From Sphingobacteriales bacterium (GTDB taxonomy: Bacteria > Bacteroidota > Bacteroidia > Sphingobacteriales > Sphingobacteriaceae), in assembly GCA_015655115.1 (NCBI GenBank), contig JAATFQ010000175.1, forward strand, positions 20,636-84,635: 64,000 nt of DNA, read 5' to 3'. A program made the translations under genes and the position numbers. Positions 20,005-30,526 of the stretch are shown piece by piece. Position 1 is the first letter of the stretch. Every line of letters begins with the position of its first letter. The notes beneath the pieces were generated by a model that did no database searches, was not told where the DNA came from, and saw only the letters and a list, made by a program, of their open reading frames with translations.

Positions 20005-22769
20005 TTTGCGTAATTATTTTTGAAGAATTCTAAGTATTGGGTTACGACACCTTTGCTCTGAAGTTTTTCGAAATTTTCCTTACTGATGATGAAACTGGAA
20101 TAGATGCCAGCAGGTACTTTCATAATTTGTTTCAGATAAGGTATTATTCCTTCAGCGTAACTTTTTACTTCTGCAAAACTACTAAAGTTCCCTATATATA
20201 TCAGTTGATCATTGTCAAATTCTAATAATCGATGCTTTAGTCCGCTATCTGCATAATTTCCCCTGTTAAACTGGCCAATTCCGAAGCGTGAGGAGCTCAG
20301 TGTAAGGCTGGCATCTTCCACATCAATTACAAAGTAATAAGTTTCAGAAATTGCGGTACTGAATATTTCTCCGGGTTGCACGGGTTTGTTTGCTGTATGA
20401 TTCCCACTCTCCGGTGTAGGAGGTATTATTTCAGGTAGTGCAGTGCTTAGCAATGCTGCTACAGGTTGTGCAGCCGGGTTGACGGCTTTCCTGGCTGCCA
20501 GGATCGGAGGAGCATAAAAACGGGGCTCATTGCTATCGAAATCTGGCAGGGCAACCTTTCTTTTTCTGAATTCTCCTATATGCTGCGCGATATAAGCAAG
20601 ATGGTCATTGATGAGCGGGACGATTATCCTGTCTTCAGGATACTGTTCGGTAATCTGTCTGAATGCTTTTACTAAACTGTCCACTGGTTGCATTCTTCCA
20701 ATGGCAATAGCTTTAAGGTATGCAGCTTGTGTATTGATCTCATTGCCTGGATATTCGGAAGCTATAGCATTCGCACCTGTGATCACCTGAGGAAATTGCT
20801 TCTCCTCGTATTTACTGAAAAGGGTATTATATTTTTGTAGTACTGCAACCTGCATTTCAGACTGTCTGACTGAAAATTGAGGATCTTTAATCGTTTTGGC
20901 ATAAATGCTGTTTGGAAATTGGTTGAGCACTAAGTCTTTGTATTTGTTGCTTTTTACAGGATCACTATTTTTGTTTGCCAGATACAAACTATAATAAATA
21001 GATGGCAGCCGGTTATTTTGTGGGAAACGTGTTAGCAGGAGTTCGTAAATTCTGATCGCTTCCTGCTGATCGTTCAGCTCCTGCAGGTAGAAATTAGCGA
21101 TTTCATCATATGCGCCAATTATTTTCTGATTTGACTGTGCGAGCGAATCTGCCGAAAGTGGAAGTGCCTGCAGATATTGGCTGATCTCATTCATATTGGC
21201 TGTTGTTTTCGTATACTGAATACTGACAGGCACTATGGTGGAGTCTTCTGCTCTCGCTATATTTTCAGCAGTACTCTGAGCAGAAGATTTTATACTTTGG
21301 CGCCAGTTATCTTCTAAAGCTCTGTTTCCCCATCTTTTCAGGAAGTCTGAGTAGCCATTGGAGATGGCAGTATTGTTATTAAAATAAAAGGTGCTCTGAG
21401 CGGAAGTACCAGGTGATAAAAGCCCAAGAGGTACTGGTTGGTTAGCAGGGGCTGCTGTCTCCAGTCTGAGTGCTGCCTTCGTTTTGGCATTGATTATTTT
21501 TTGAATCCTTGCAACGCGTTCATCTGCCGGGGTTGCTGCGAGCAGCTGAAGTGTATCCTGCATAGATATAATACCATATCTCTTGGTCAGGTATTCCAGA
21601 TTCTGGCTTTTTTTTAATACCAGTGCATAGCCTGCATAGTTTTTAGGTAAGGTGCTCACCGCACTGTCATAGTACAGTTTTGCCTTCAGAAAGTCGTGCA
21701 TTTCTTTGAAATTCAAATCTGCAATCTTAAGATATGATAGGCCTTTCTGGTATCTGTTTTTTGTACTATTGCGGACAGAGAGGTTATAATACTTTTCGGC
21801 CGCCGGATAGTCACTGTCGCCTGCATAGCTTTCAGCAACCTGGAAGTAAATCTGGTCTTTGTAGTCCAGATTTTTATCGTCTTTCAGCAATACCAGTAAT
21901 TGTTTTTTTCTGTTTAATTTTTCACCGTTAAGGAAGCCATTGATTTTAATTTTGTTGAGATTCGCATTAAAGTACAATTCAAAGGCTGCATTGCTTTTCT
22001 GTACTTCAGTATAATTGCGCAGCGCTTCCTGATAATTTTTTTGTTTTTCATACAGCTGGGCGAGGATGTAGGTCCACCTGATGCGGTTACGTTTCAGCTC
22101 TGATTCCTTAACTGCTCTTTCCAGCATGGGTATTGCCTGTTCTATTTTATCCTGATAGATATACATTTGGGCAATGGTGGCCATAGGCTCAGCGGTATGT
22201 GCTTTTACCAAGGGCAGGTTGTTGTAAACGGTATCCAGCAGCAGAGCGGCATCCGTTAAGTTATTCAACTGCATCAGGCATCTCGCTTTCCAGGTTATTG
22301 CACTCATCAGCACATCCGGATCATTTGCATAAGTTTTGGCCGTATAGTCGAAAAACTCCTGTGCTATAAAATAATTTGCTTTAAGATAATTGCTCTTTCC
22401 TAGTAAAAGATAAGATTCATCGATATAATTGCTGAACGATTTCTCGGCAATGATAACCCTGGCCTTTACGATGACAGCGTCCAGTTCCTTTTCGTTTGGC
22501 TGAGGAGCTGCAACAGCAGAAGGGTTGAACTTTTCCGGATTGGTATATACGGGTAAAATGTCATTGTAATTATCTTCGTAGCTTTGGTATAATACCTCTT
22601 CATAATTGTTCAGGATCAGGTTTGAATTATAGATGTAATTATACCTTGCGGTAAGATTCTGCATTCCCCTGCTCATGGCAGTATCTTTTTGGCTGCCGCA
22701 TGCAAAAAGGAAACAGCTTCCTATATAAAATAAGAGTAACTTTAAATTTAATTGGCTGGAATTCTTCAA
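20001..22769 (-). CDS. TPR lipoprotein, SprE/PorW-like
   Basis: Lipobox FLFACGSQ, TPR-like repeats, long C-terminal region; overlaps the PBP gene by 4 nt. Confidence 0.8.
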   Translation of the reverse strand: MKNSSQLNLKLLLFYIGSCFLFACGSQKDTAMSRGMQNLTARYNYIYNSNLILNNYEEVLYQSYEDNYNDILPVYTNPEKFNPSAVAAPQPNEKELDAVIVKARVIIAEKSFSNYIDESYLLLGKSNYLKANYFIAQEFFDYTAKTYANDPDVLMSAITWKARCLMQLNNLTDAALLLDTVYNNLPLVKAHTAEPMATIAQMYIYQDKIEQAIPMLERAVKESELKRNRIRWTYILAQLYEKQKNYQEALRNYTEVQKSNAAFELYFNANLNKIKINGFLNGEKLNRKKQLLVLLKDDKNLDYKDQIYFQVAESYAGDSDYPAAEKYYNLSVRNSTKNRYQKGLSYLKIADLNFKEMHDFLKAKLYYDSAVSTLPKNYAGYALVLKKSQNLEYLTKRYGIISMQDTLQLLAATPADERVARIQKIINAKTKAALRLETAAPANQPVPLGLLSPGTSAQSTFYFNNNTAISNGYSDFLKRWGNRALEDNWRQSIKSSAQSTAENIARAEDSTIVPVSIQYTKTTANMNEISQYLQALPLSADSLAQSNQKIIGAYDEIANFYLQELNDQQEAIRIYELLLTRFPQNNRLPSIYYSLYLANKNSDPVKSNKYKDLVLNQFPNSIYAKTIKDPQFSVRQSEMQVAVLQKYNTLFSKYEEKQFPQVITGANAIASEYPGNEINTQAAYLKAIAIGRMQPVDSLVKAFRQITEQYPEDRIIVPLINDHLAYIAQHIGEFRKRKVALPDFDSNEPRFYAPPILAARKAVNPAAQPVAALLSTALPEIIPPTPESGNHTANKPVQPGEIFSTAISETYYFVIDVEDASLTLSSSRFGIGQFNRGNYADSGLKHRLLEFDNDQLIYIGNFSSFAEVKSYAEGIIPYLKQIMKVPAGIYSSFIISKENFEKLQSKGVVTQYLEFFKNNYAK

Positions 22770-22873
22770 AATGTTTTCGAGTCAGTACTTAAAAGGATAG
22801 AATGTATGTAAAATATTTTATTCCCCAATATTTCTAAATAAAGGTAGATTAATTATTTATAGAATATACGAGA

Positions 22874-23092
22874 ATGGACAACGAAGAGAAAGATAAAAGT
22901 TCGGCAACTTATGTAAAATACACCAGTATGGGATTTCAGATGCTGGTGATTATAGGTGTATTTGCCTTTGCGGGAAATAAAATTGATCATTACCGCGGGA
23001 GCAAAACACCACTTTTCACTGCTCTGTTAAGTTTGATAGGTGTAGTTATTTCACTTTATCAGGTGATACGGCAGCTGAATGCTAAAAAGTAA
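22874..23092 (+). CDS. AtpZ/AtpI-family small membrane protein
   Basis: Two TM helices (FQMLVIIGVFAFAGNKIDHY, LFTALLSLIGVVISLYQVIRQL), first gene of the ATP synthase cluster. Confidence 0.8.
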   Translation: MDNEEKDKSSATYVKYTSMGFQMLVIIGVFAFAGNKIDHYRGSKTPLFTALLSLIGVVISLYQVIRQLNAKK

Positions 23093-23135
23093 TTCAAGAT
23101 CCGGCTGTTTTTTATATTTTTGTTAAAAAATAGCT

Positions 23136-23522
23136 TTGAGTATACGTAAGTTTTCCCTCTACTACCTGGTCTATAGCTTGCTGCTGGCAGCAATAGTTTT
23201 CCTGATGACAAGTGTTTTTAAGGATACAGATCTGATCGTCGATAAATTCTGGCTGATCTTTTTTTTCCTGGGTGGACTGACCTATATTGCATATGTTGTA
23301 GCTTCCAGCGGCATTAAAAAGAACCCTGAAATAGGTGTAATGACAATAATGGGGTCTATTGTGATTAAAATCATATTTTCATTAGCTTTCGTACTGATTT
23401 ACAGTATAAATACGGGTGATAAAGGTCACATTTTTATATTAAATTTTTTTTCTTTATATTTCTTGTTCAGCTTCTTTGAAATATACTCCCTGTTATGTAA
23501 CTTGCGCCACCAAAATAAATAG
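23136..23522 (+). CDS. Small four-TM membrane protein, AtpI-like position
   Basis: Hydrophobic 128-aa protein between AtpZ-like gene and atpB; TTG start. Confidence 0.65.
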   Translation: MSIRKFSLYYLVYSLLLAAIVFLMTSVFKDTDLIVDKFWLIFFFLGGLTYIAYVVASSGIKKNPEIGVMTIMGSIVIKIIFSLAFVLIYSINTGDKGHIFILNFFSLYFLFSFFEIYSLLCNLRHQNK

Positions 23523-23538
23523 TAAAATCTGCGAGTAA

Positions 23539-24672
23539 ATGGATTGTAACCACGTTTTTGATTTCAAAGTGAAAAGGTTAATTGTTGTTGTTGCGCTTTT
23601 ATCAGCGTTTTTATCTATAAGGTCAAGCGCCTATGCGCAGACCGATAGCCTCGCTGCTGTAGCCGGTAATGAGGTTCCTTCCACTGAAGTTCATGCTGAG
23701 GGCGCAGGTCACGGTGCCCCGGGCGGAGAAGAGAAATTTGAACCGACAAAAGTGATTGTGGAGCACATTGCGGATTCGCACATGTGGCATATGTGGGGTG
23801 AGACTTCTATCCCTCTTCCTGTAATTGTATATACAGCCAACGGCGGACTGGATTTATTTTCTTCAGCTCATTTTCATCATGGCAAAGAAGATTATAAAGG
23901 AGCTGTAAACACTTATCGTCTGGTAGAAGATAAGGTGAAAGTTGTGGGAGCGGACGGAAAAATAGATGAGGCAGCTTCCGCTTCACTGATTGATATTTCA
24001 ATCACCAAAAATGTGGCGGCTATGTTTGTTTCCGTTGTGGTTATCCTGCTGGTGTTTATCTCAGCAGCCGGAGCTTATAAAAGGCGTACTGGTAAAGGGC
24101 CGAGAGGAATACAATCCATCGTTGAACCTTTTATTGTTTTTGTGAGAGATGATATTGCCCGTCCTAATATCGGCCACAAGTATGCTAAATTCATGCCTTA
24201 CCTGCTGACCATATTTTTCTTTATCTGGATTAATAATATGCTGGGCCTGATCCCTATATTTCCGGGAGGTGCCAATGTTACGGGTAACATTGCATTAACA
24301 CTTGTACTTTCCGTGGCTACCCTGATTATTGTCAATCTGAATGGTAACAAACATTACTGGAAACACATCTTTTTTCCTGACGTTCCATTCTGGTTATGGC
24401 CACTAATGGTCGTTGTTGAAGTAGTAGGTGTAATTTCAAAGCCCTTCGCATTGATGATTCGTTTGTTTGCAAACATCACTGCAGGCCACATTATCGTATT
24501 AAGTTTAATCTCTTTAATATTTATCTTTAAAACAATGGCAATTGCTCCGGTATCTATCGCATTTGTATTGTTTATGGATGTACTGGAGTTATTGGTAGCA
24601 TTTTTACAGGCGTTTATTTTTACATTGCTTACTGCTTTATTTATCGGTATGGCAGTAGATGAGCACCATTAA
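23539..24672 (+). CDS. atpB: F0F1 ATP synthase subunit a
   Basis: IRLFANITAGHIIVLSLI with essential Arg, ADL-type TM layout; unusual N-terminal extension. Confidence 0.97.
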   Translation: MDCNHVFDFKVKRLIVVVALLSAFLSIRSSAYAQTDSLAAVAGNEVPSTEVHAEGAGHGAPGGEEKFEPTKVIVEHIADSHMWHMWGETSIPLPVIVYTANGGLDLFSSAHFHHGKEDYKGAVNTYRLVEDKVKVVGADGKIDEAASASLIDISITKNVAAMFVSVVVILLVFISAAGAYKRRTGKGPRGIQSIVEPFIVFVRDDIARPNIGHKYAKFMPYLLTIFFFIWINNMLGLIPIFPGGANVTGNIALTLVLSVATLIIVNLNGNKHYWKHIFFPDVPFWLWPLMVVVEVVGVISKPFALMIRLFANITAGHIIVLSLISLIFIFKTMAIAPVSIAFVLFMDVLELLVAFLQAFIFTLLTALFIGMAVDEHH

Positions 24673-24707
24673 TATTAAATAGAAACCTTTTTTTACAAAT
24701 TATATAA

Positions 24708-24935
<228 letters not shown>

Positions 24936-25020
24936 TTCAAACTGAAAATTTTAAGCAGGTATTTGGCGATTGGCCATTTACCTGCTTTAATATAGAAAAC
25001 AAGTTTAAAAGTATCATATA

Positions 25021-25515
25021 ATGGAATTAGTAACCCCGAGCATTGGAATAATTTTTTGGACAGTTATAGCGTTTGTCTTCTTATTAATATTACTGAGGAT
25101 ATTTGCCTGGAAACCTATACTGGAAGCAATCAGAGAACGTGAGCAATCAATCGATGACGCTTTAAACCAGGCTGAACTTGCAAAAGTTGAGATGAGCCGT
25201 TTAACTGCTCAAAATGAGGAATTGATGAAATCAGCACGTGCTGAACGTGACCTGATCCTTAAAGAGGCGAAAACGCTGAAGGATAACATTGTTAACGAAG
25301 CTAAAACACAAGCTCATAATGAAGGTGTTAAACTGATTGAGAAAGCAAGGATTGAAATTGATAACCAGAAGAAAGCTGCTTTAGCCGAATTGAAAGATCA
25401 GGTTTCTACACTTTCAATTGAAATTGCGGAACGCGTATTGCGTGGCCAGTTATCTGACAAAGCTAAGCAACAGGATTTAGTTGCAAATTTGTTGAAAGAG
25501 GTTGAGCTAAACTAA
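25021..25515 (+). CDS. atpF: F0F1 ATP synthase subunit b
   Basis: N-terminal TM then charged helix (LRIFAWKPILEAIREREQSIDDAL). Confidence 0.97.
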   Translation: MELVTPSIGIIFWTVIAFVFLLILLRIFAWKPILEAIREREQSIDDALNQAELAKVEMSRLTAQNEELMKSARAERDLILKEAKTLKDNIVNEAKTQAHNEGVKLIEKARIEIDNQKKAALAELKDQVSTLSIEIAERVLRGQLSDKAKQQDLVANLLKEVELN

Positions 25516-25543
25516 TTACTTGTTTTAGTTAAAGAAAATTAAA

Positions 25544-26092
25544 ATGTCACAAAATAAAGCATCAGCCAGATACGCCAAATCGTTAATTGATCTCTCTATT
25601 GAGCAAAAAGCTTTTGAAGAAATCAGAAATGATATGGTACTTATTGAGCAGACTATCGACAAAAACAGCTTATTGGAGGCTATCCTCCAAAACCCTGTGA
25701 TCCCTTTGGGTAAGAAGTCCGGTATTTTAGATCAGATCTTCGGCGATAAGATCCATGCTGTCACCAGGTCTTTTCTAAAGTTAGTGGTTAATAAAGGCCG
25801 GTCTGCCATTTTATTTGATACCACAAAGGCTTTCGTTACGCAATATAATCTGATCAAAGGTATCGTTACTGCTGAAGTTTCGTCGGCCAGTGCTCTTACT
25901 GACGAAAACAGAGCTGAAATAATTGCTGTAGTTGCAAAGGAAACAGGTGCAAACCAGGTGCTCATTAAAGAAAAGGTAAATGAAGACCTTATCGGTGGTT
26001 TCATCCTTAAAGTTGGTGACAAACAGTTTGACGCCAGTATTGCAGGCAGCTTGAATAAATTAAAAAAGGAATTGTCATTGGTAACAATGTAA
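25544..26092 (+). CDS. atpH: F0F1 ATP synthase subunit delta
   Basis: ASARYAKSLIDLSIEQ; NPVIPLGKKSGILDQIF; IGGFILKVGDKQFDASIAGSLNKLKKEL. Confidence 0.96.
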   Translation: MSQNKASARYAKSLIDLSIEQKAFEEIRNDMVLIEQTIDKNSLLEAILQNPVIPLGKKSGILDQIFGDKIHAVTRSFLKLVVNKGRSAILFDTTKAFVTQYNLIKGIVTAEVSSASALTDENRAEIIAVVAKETGANQVLIKEKVNEDLIGGFILKVGDKQFDASIAGSLNKLKKELSLVTM

Positions 26093-26137
26093 TCCTGAAT
26101 AACCAAATAAGAATTACAAAAGAAATAACATAAAACT

Positions 26138-27712
26138 ATGGTAGAGGTAAGACCAGACGAAGTTTCGGCAATTATCAGGCAACAATTGTCGGGCTTCAAA
26201 TCAGAAGCTGAACTTGAAGAAGTTGGTACCGTATTACAAGTGGGGGATGGTATTGCCCGTGTATATGGTTTAACTAAAGTTCAATCAGGCGAGTTAGTTG
26301 AATTTGAAAACGGCTTGCAAGGTATTGTTTTGAACCTTGAAGAAGATAATGTTGGTGTGGTTTTATTAGGCCCATCCAGCACGATTAAAGAAGGGGATAC
26401 GATTAAACGTACTAAGAAAATCGCCTCTATCAGAGTTGGTGAAGGTATGTTAGGACGTGTTGTAAATACTTTGGGCGAACCAATTGATGGCAAAGGCCCG
26501 ATTCTTGGCGAGACTTATGAAATGCCGATCGAGCGTAAAGCTCCTGGGGTAATTTACCGTCAGCCGGTTAATGAGCCATTACAAACTGGTATCAAAGCTA
26601 TTGATGCAATGATCCCTATCGGACGTGGTCAGCGTGAGCTGGTTATCGGCGACCGTCAGACTGGTAAGAGTGCGGTTTGTATCGATACGATTATCAACCA
26701 GAAAGAATTTTATGAAGCGGGAAATCCTGTTTTATGTATATATGTTGCCTGCGGCCAGAAAGCAAGTACAGTAGCAAACGTTGTCCGTACTTTAGAAGAG
26801 AATGGTGCAATGGCTTATACTGTTGTTGTTTCAGCCTCTGCGGCAGACCCTGCTCCATTGCAGTTTTATGCTCCTTTCTCTGGTGCCGCAATTGGTGAGT
26901 ACTTCCGTGATACAGGTCGCCCTGCACTGATTGTTTATGATGATTTGTCTAAACAAGCTGTTGCTTATCGTGAAGTGTCATTGTTACTTCGTCGCCCACC
27001 GGGCCGTGAAGCTTATCCTGGAGACGTATTTTATCTGCACAGCCGTTTATTAGAGCGTGCAGCGAAAATCAACTCTAATGATGAGATTGCAAAAAATATG
27101 AACGACTTACCAGAGTCATTAAGAGCAATTGTAAAAGGTGGAGGTTCACTGACTGCATTGCCAATTATTGAAACTCAGGCTGGTGACGTTTCCGCTTATA
27201 TCCCTACTAACGTAATTTCAATTACTGACGGTCAGATATTCTTGGAATCTAACTTATTTAATGCAGGTGTTCGTCCGGCTATTAACGTAGGTATTTCGGT
27301 ATCACGTGTTGGTGGTAACGCACAAATTAAATCAATGAAAAAGGTAGCTGGTACATTAAAATTAGACCAGGCTCAATACCGTGAATTGGAGGCTTTCTCT
27401 AAGTTCGGATCTGATTTGGACGCGGCTACTAAATCTGTACTGGACAAAGGATCAAGAAACGTTGAGATCCTGAAACAAGGACAATTCTCGCCAATGACTG
27501 TTGAGAAACAGGTAGCGATTATATATGTTGGTACAAAAAACCTGATGCGTTCTGTTCCTGTGAATAAGGTAAAGGAATTTGAGGCAGAATATGTACAGCA
27601 ATTAGAATTACGTCACCCGCAAACTTTAGCTGCTTTAAAAGCCGGTAAACTGGATGATGAGATTACAGGCGTATTAGAGGCTGTAGCTAAAGAATTAGCT
27701 GGTAAATACTAA
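26138..27712 (+). CDS. atpA: F0F1 ATP synthase subunit alpha
   Basis: Walker [53 protein letters not shown]. Confidence 0.99.
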   Translation: MVEVRPDEVSAIIRQQLSGFKSEAELEEVGTVLQVGDGIARVYGLTKVQSGELVEFENGLQGIVLNLEEDNVGVVLLGPSSTIKEGDTIKRTKKIASIRVGEGMLGRVVNTLGEPIDGKGPILGETYEMPIERKAPGVIYRQPVNEPLQTGIKAIDAMIPIGRGQRELVIGDRQTGKSAVCIDTIINQKEFYEAGNPVLCIYVACGQKASTVANVVRTLEENGAMAYTVVVSASAADPAPLQFYAPFSGAAIGEYFRDTGRPALIVYDDLSKQAVAYREVSLLLRRPPGREAYPGDVFYLHSRLLERAAKINSNDEIAKNMNDLPESLRAIVKGGGSLTALPIIETQAGDVSAYIPTNVISITDGQIFLESNLFNAGVRPAINVGISVSRVGGNAQIKSMKKVAGTLKLDQAQYRELEAFSKFGSDLDAATKSVLDKGSRNVEILKQGQFSPMTVEKQVAIIYVGTKNLMRSVPVNKVKEFEAEYVQQLELRHPQTLAALKAGKLDDEITGVLEAVAKELAGKY

Positions 27713-27737
27713 GTAAAAAGGAGAAGACTAAAAGAGC

Positions 27738-28640
27738 ATGGCAAATTTAAAAGAAGTAAGAATTCGTATAGCATCGGTGCAATCTACGCAGCAGATTACC
27801 AAAGCCATGAAAATGGTTTCGGCAGCGAAGCTGAAACGTGCAACTAATGCTATTGTTCAGTTACGTCCGTATGCTACGAAGCTTAAAGAGATCTTAGCGA
27901 ATCTTTCTGCTAGTCTGGAAGGATCTTCATCTCCTTATGTACAGGAACGCGAGCCCAATAAAGTGTTGATCGTTGTCGTATCGTCGAATCGTGGTTTAGC
28001 AGGTGCATTCAATATGAATGTAATCAAAGCTACAAATAACCTGATTACAGATAAATACACCGAACAGTACAAAAAAGGAAACGTAAGTATTGTTGCTATT
28101 GGTAAAAAGGCTCATGATTTTTATGAAAAGCGTGGCTATAATGTTATTGGAAACAATAATGAACTTTACGCTGATTTAACTTTTGCTAATGTAACCAGCA
28201 TTACAGAGGCAATCATGACTGGATTTAAAAAGGGAGACTTTGATAAAGTTGAAGTTGTTTATAACCAGTTCAAGAATGCTGTTGTTCAAATCCTGACTAC
28301 AGAACAGTTATTGCCATTGCCCAAAACTGCAATTGAACAGGCTGCTAAATCTGAAAATACAAAGGTTGCAAAAACACAGATCGATTATATCATTGAGCCT
28401 TCTGAAAAGGAGATCGTTGAGGAGTTGATACCAAAATCTATTAAAATTCAATTGTATAAAGCAGTACTGGACTCTCATGCTTCAGAGCATGGTGCAAGGA
28501 TGACTTCAATGGAGAAAGCAACGGAAAATGCCGGTGATCTAATCAAAGCATTGAAACTGTCTTACAACCAGGCACGTCAGGCTGCCATTACTACTGAGCT
28601 TACAGAGATTGTGAGTGGTGCGGCAGCTCTTAACGGCTAA
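27738..28640 (+). CDS. atpG: F0F1 ATP synthase subunit gamma
   Basis: IRIASVQSTQQITKAMKMVSAAKL; C-terminal MTSMEKATENAGDLIKALKLSYNQARQAAITTELTEIVSGA. Confidence 0.98.
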   Translation: MANLKEVRIRIASVQSTQQITKAMKMVSAAKLKRATNAIVQLRPYATKLKEILANLSASLEGSSSPYVQEREPNKVLIVVVSSNRGLAGAFNMNVIKATNNLITDKYTEQYKKGNVSIVAIGKKAHDFYEKRGYNVIGNNNELYADLTFANVTSITEAIMTGFKKGDFDKVEVVYNQFKNAVVQILTTEQLLPLPKTAIEQAAKSENTKVAKTQIDYIIEPSEKEIVEELIPKSIKIQLYKAVLDSHASEHGARMTSMEKATENAGDLIKALKLSYNQARQAAITTELTEIVSGAAALNG

Positions 28641-28658
28641 GCATTCTAAACCTATAAT

Positions 28659-28693
28659 AAAGGCTCTTATCAATACTTGGTAAGGGCCTTTTT
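28659..28693 (+). terminator. Intrinsic terminator after atpG
   Basis: aaaggctctta...taagggccttttt, 11-bp stem with one G-U. Confidence 0.7.
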
Positions 28694-28727
28694 ACATAGC
28701 GGCTATTTTTATCGCTTGCGTTTTATC

Positions 28728-28735
28728 TATTTTTG
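28728..28735 (+). promoter_or_regulatory. Bacteroidota -7 element (TAnnTTTG)
   Basis: TATTTTTG 15 nt before the 28751 ORF. Confidence 0.5.
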
Positions 28736-28750
28736 TAGAAACATTAAGAT

Positions 28751-29536
28751 ATGAAACTCAAGATCATCCCTGCGGTACTTACTTTACTTTCCCCAATATG
28801 CTTATTTGCACAAAGCAACCCACTGGCTGTAGCGGCTAAGGACTATACTATGGCAGTTGCATGGCAGCAGCATTCCGGAGAGTACCGCGCATTGTGTTTC
28901 CAGGCTTATAATTTTGCAAGACTCTCTTTAACGGAGCAGCTCAAATCTGCGGATACCATAAAACCGAAATGTGTAATTGTGGATATTGATGAGACTGTGC
29001 TTGATAATTCCCCTTTTCAGGGGTATGAACTGAAGAAAGGGGTAAGCTATGATTTGAAAGATTGGACAGACTGGACGGGGAAGGCGGCCGCAGATACTGT
29101 CCCCGGAGCACTGAATTTTCTGAAGTATGCCGGATCACAGAAGGTCGAGACTTTTTATGTGAGCAACCGCTCTGAACCTGAATACAAGGCAACATTGAAA
29201 AACCTCCAGCATTTTGGTTTTCCTGATGCTGATGAGGCGCACCTGATGGTGAAATCGACTACTTCTGACAAGGAGCCCCGTAGGCAAAAGATAATGGAGA
29301 AGTATACTATCCTGTTGCTTTGCGGCGATAACCTGAGCGATTTCTCCAATGTTTTCTACAGAGAAGGGAAGGATACCAAAGCTGAAGTAGGAAAGGCTAT
29401 GGAAGATTTCGGGAGCCGTTTCATTGTATTGCCTAACCCAATGTACGGCGACTGGGAAAAGCTGCTTTATAAAGGAGAACATCTGGATGAAATGGAGAAA
29501 TCAAAACAACGTACCGAGGGGCTAAAAGCGTATTAA
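28751..29536 (+). CDS. HAD-superfamily acid phosphatase, 5'-nucleotidase lipoprotein e(P4)-like
   Basis: Signal peptide; VIVDIDETVLDNSPF, YVSNRSE, KEPRRQKI, LLCGDNLSDF. Confidence 0.9.
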   Translation: MKLKIIPAVLTLLSPICLFAQSNPLAVAAKDYTMAVAWQQHSGEYRALCFQAYNFARLSLTEQLKSADTIKPKCVIVDIDETVLDNSPFQGYELKKGVSYDLKDWTDWTGKAAADTVPGALNFLKYAGSQKVETFYVSNRSEPEYKATLKNLQHFGFPDADEAHLMVKSTTSDKEPRRQKIMEKYTILLLCGDNLSDFSNVFYREGKDTKAEVGKAMEDFGSRFIVLPNPMYGDWEKLLYKGEHLDEMEKSKQRTEGLKAY

Positions 29537-29624
29537 TAAGCGGGTAATTGAAATTATTCTCTACAGATCGTGCCGCTTTTATATAAATAATATTAATTTT
29601 GTACAGCAATTAAAAAATAAACAA

Positions 29625-29840
29625 ATGGAGATAAACCCGAAACAAAATACTAAAAGCATGGAAAATGCTAATCAGGCGTCAATATATAAATTATTGATTG
29701 TAGGTGTCGTAGTTAGCATGGTTGGGGTATATTTACGTTTCGCCTTTGATTCCAGTATGTTATCACTTGTATCCTGGATAATTTTATTCTTAGGTGCATT
29801 TATCTGCTGTAAGGCAGTATTTAAAATCTTAGGATCCTAG
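29625..29840 (+). CDS. Small two-TM hypothetical membrane protein
   Basis: 71 aa, two hydrophobic helices; TAATTTTG promoter-like element at 29594-29601. Confidence 0.65.
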   Translation: MEINPKQNTKSMENANQASIYKLLIVGVVVSMVGVYLRFAFDSSMLSLVSWIILFLGAFICCKAVFKILGS

Positions 29841-29846
29841 ATATTT

Positions 29847-29918
29847 AAAATACTCATAAATACTAAAAGCCTGGAATAGTTGATGCTATTGCAGGCTTTT
29901 AGTATTTATGAGTATTTT
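29847..29918. terminator. 27-bp perfect inverted repeat, convergent bidirectional terminator
   Basis: aaaatactcataaatactaaaagcctg / caggcttttagtatttatgagtatttt; loop has an extra aatag/ctatt pairing; overlaps ruvC stop. Confidence 0.85.
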
Positions 29919-30480
29919 ATTTTAATCTTTTCTGATTGTCCTTGGCAAAGGCAGCCCAGCCAGAATATGATTTGCCGCTACCGCTTGTGCTCACCCGCTG
30001 AAATGAATGGCATACTGCCACTGCAAGTCCGTCAGTAGCATCTAAAAATTCGGGTGTCTCTTTAAAGTTCAATAACCGCTGCAGCATAGCTGCAACCTGC
30101 TCTTTACCGGCGCTGCCGTTCCCTGTAATAGCTTGTTTGACTTTCCGCGGTGCATATTCAGTAATTGGGATATCCCTCGACAGAGCGGCTGCCATAGCGA
30201 TTCCCTGGGCTCTGCCTAATTTCAGCATTACCTGGATGTTCTTTCCATAAAACGGAGCTTCAAGTGCAACTACATCGGGCTTATATTCATCAACCAATCC
30301 CACGGTTTTTGCGAAAATCCGTTGCAGCTTTAGAAAGTGGTCGTCTAAATGGTCCATGCGCACAATGCCCATGGTGATCAGTTCTATCTTACTCCCCTTT
30401 TCTAAAATAACCCCATATCCCATGATAGATGTTCCCGGATCTATGCCCATGATCACTCTTTCCTTTTTTTCAGCCAACAT
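29917..30480 (-). CDS. ruvC: Holliday junction resolvase RuvC
   Basis: IMGIDPGTSIMGYGV, ALEAPFYGKNIQVMLKLGRAQG, DATDGLAVAVCH. Confidence 0.98.
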   Translation of the reverse strand: MLAEKKERVIMGIDPGTSIMGYGVILEKGSKIELITMGIVRMDHLDDHFLKLQRIFAKTVGLVDEYKPDVVALEAPFYGKNIQVMLKLGRAQGIAMAAALSRDIPITEYAPRKVKQAITGNGSAGKEQVAAMLQRLLNFKETPEFLDATDGLAVAVCHSFQRVSTSGSGKSYSGWAAFAKDNQKRLK

Positions 30481-30526
30481 AAAACAATATTAAGCATATT
30501 TGCACAGAGTAAAAGCATAAAAAAAA

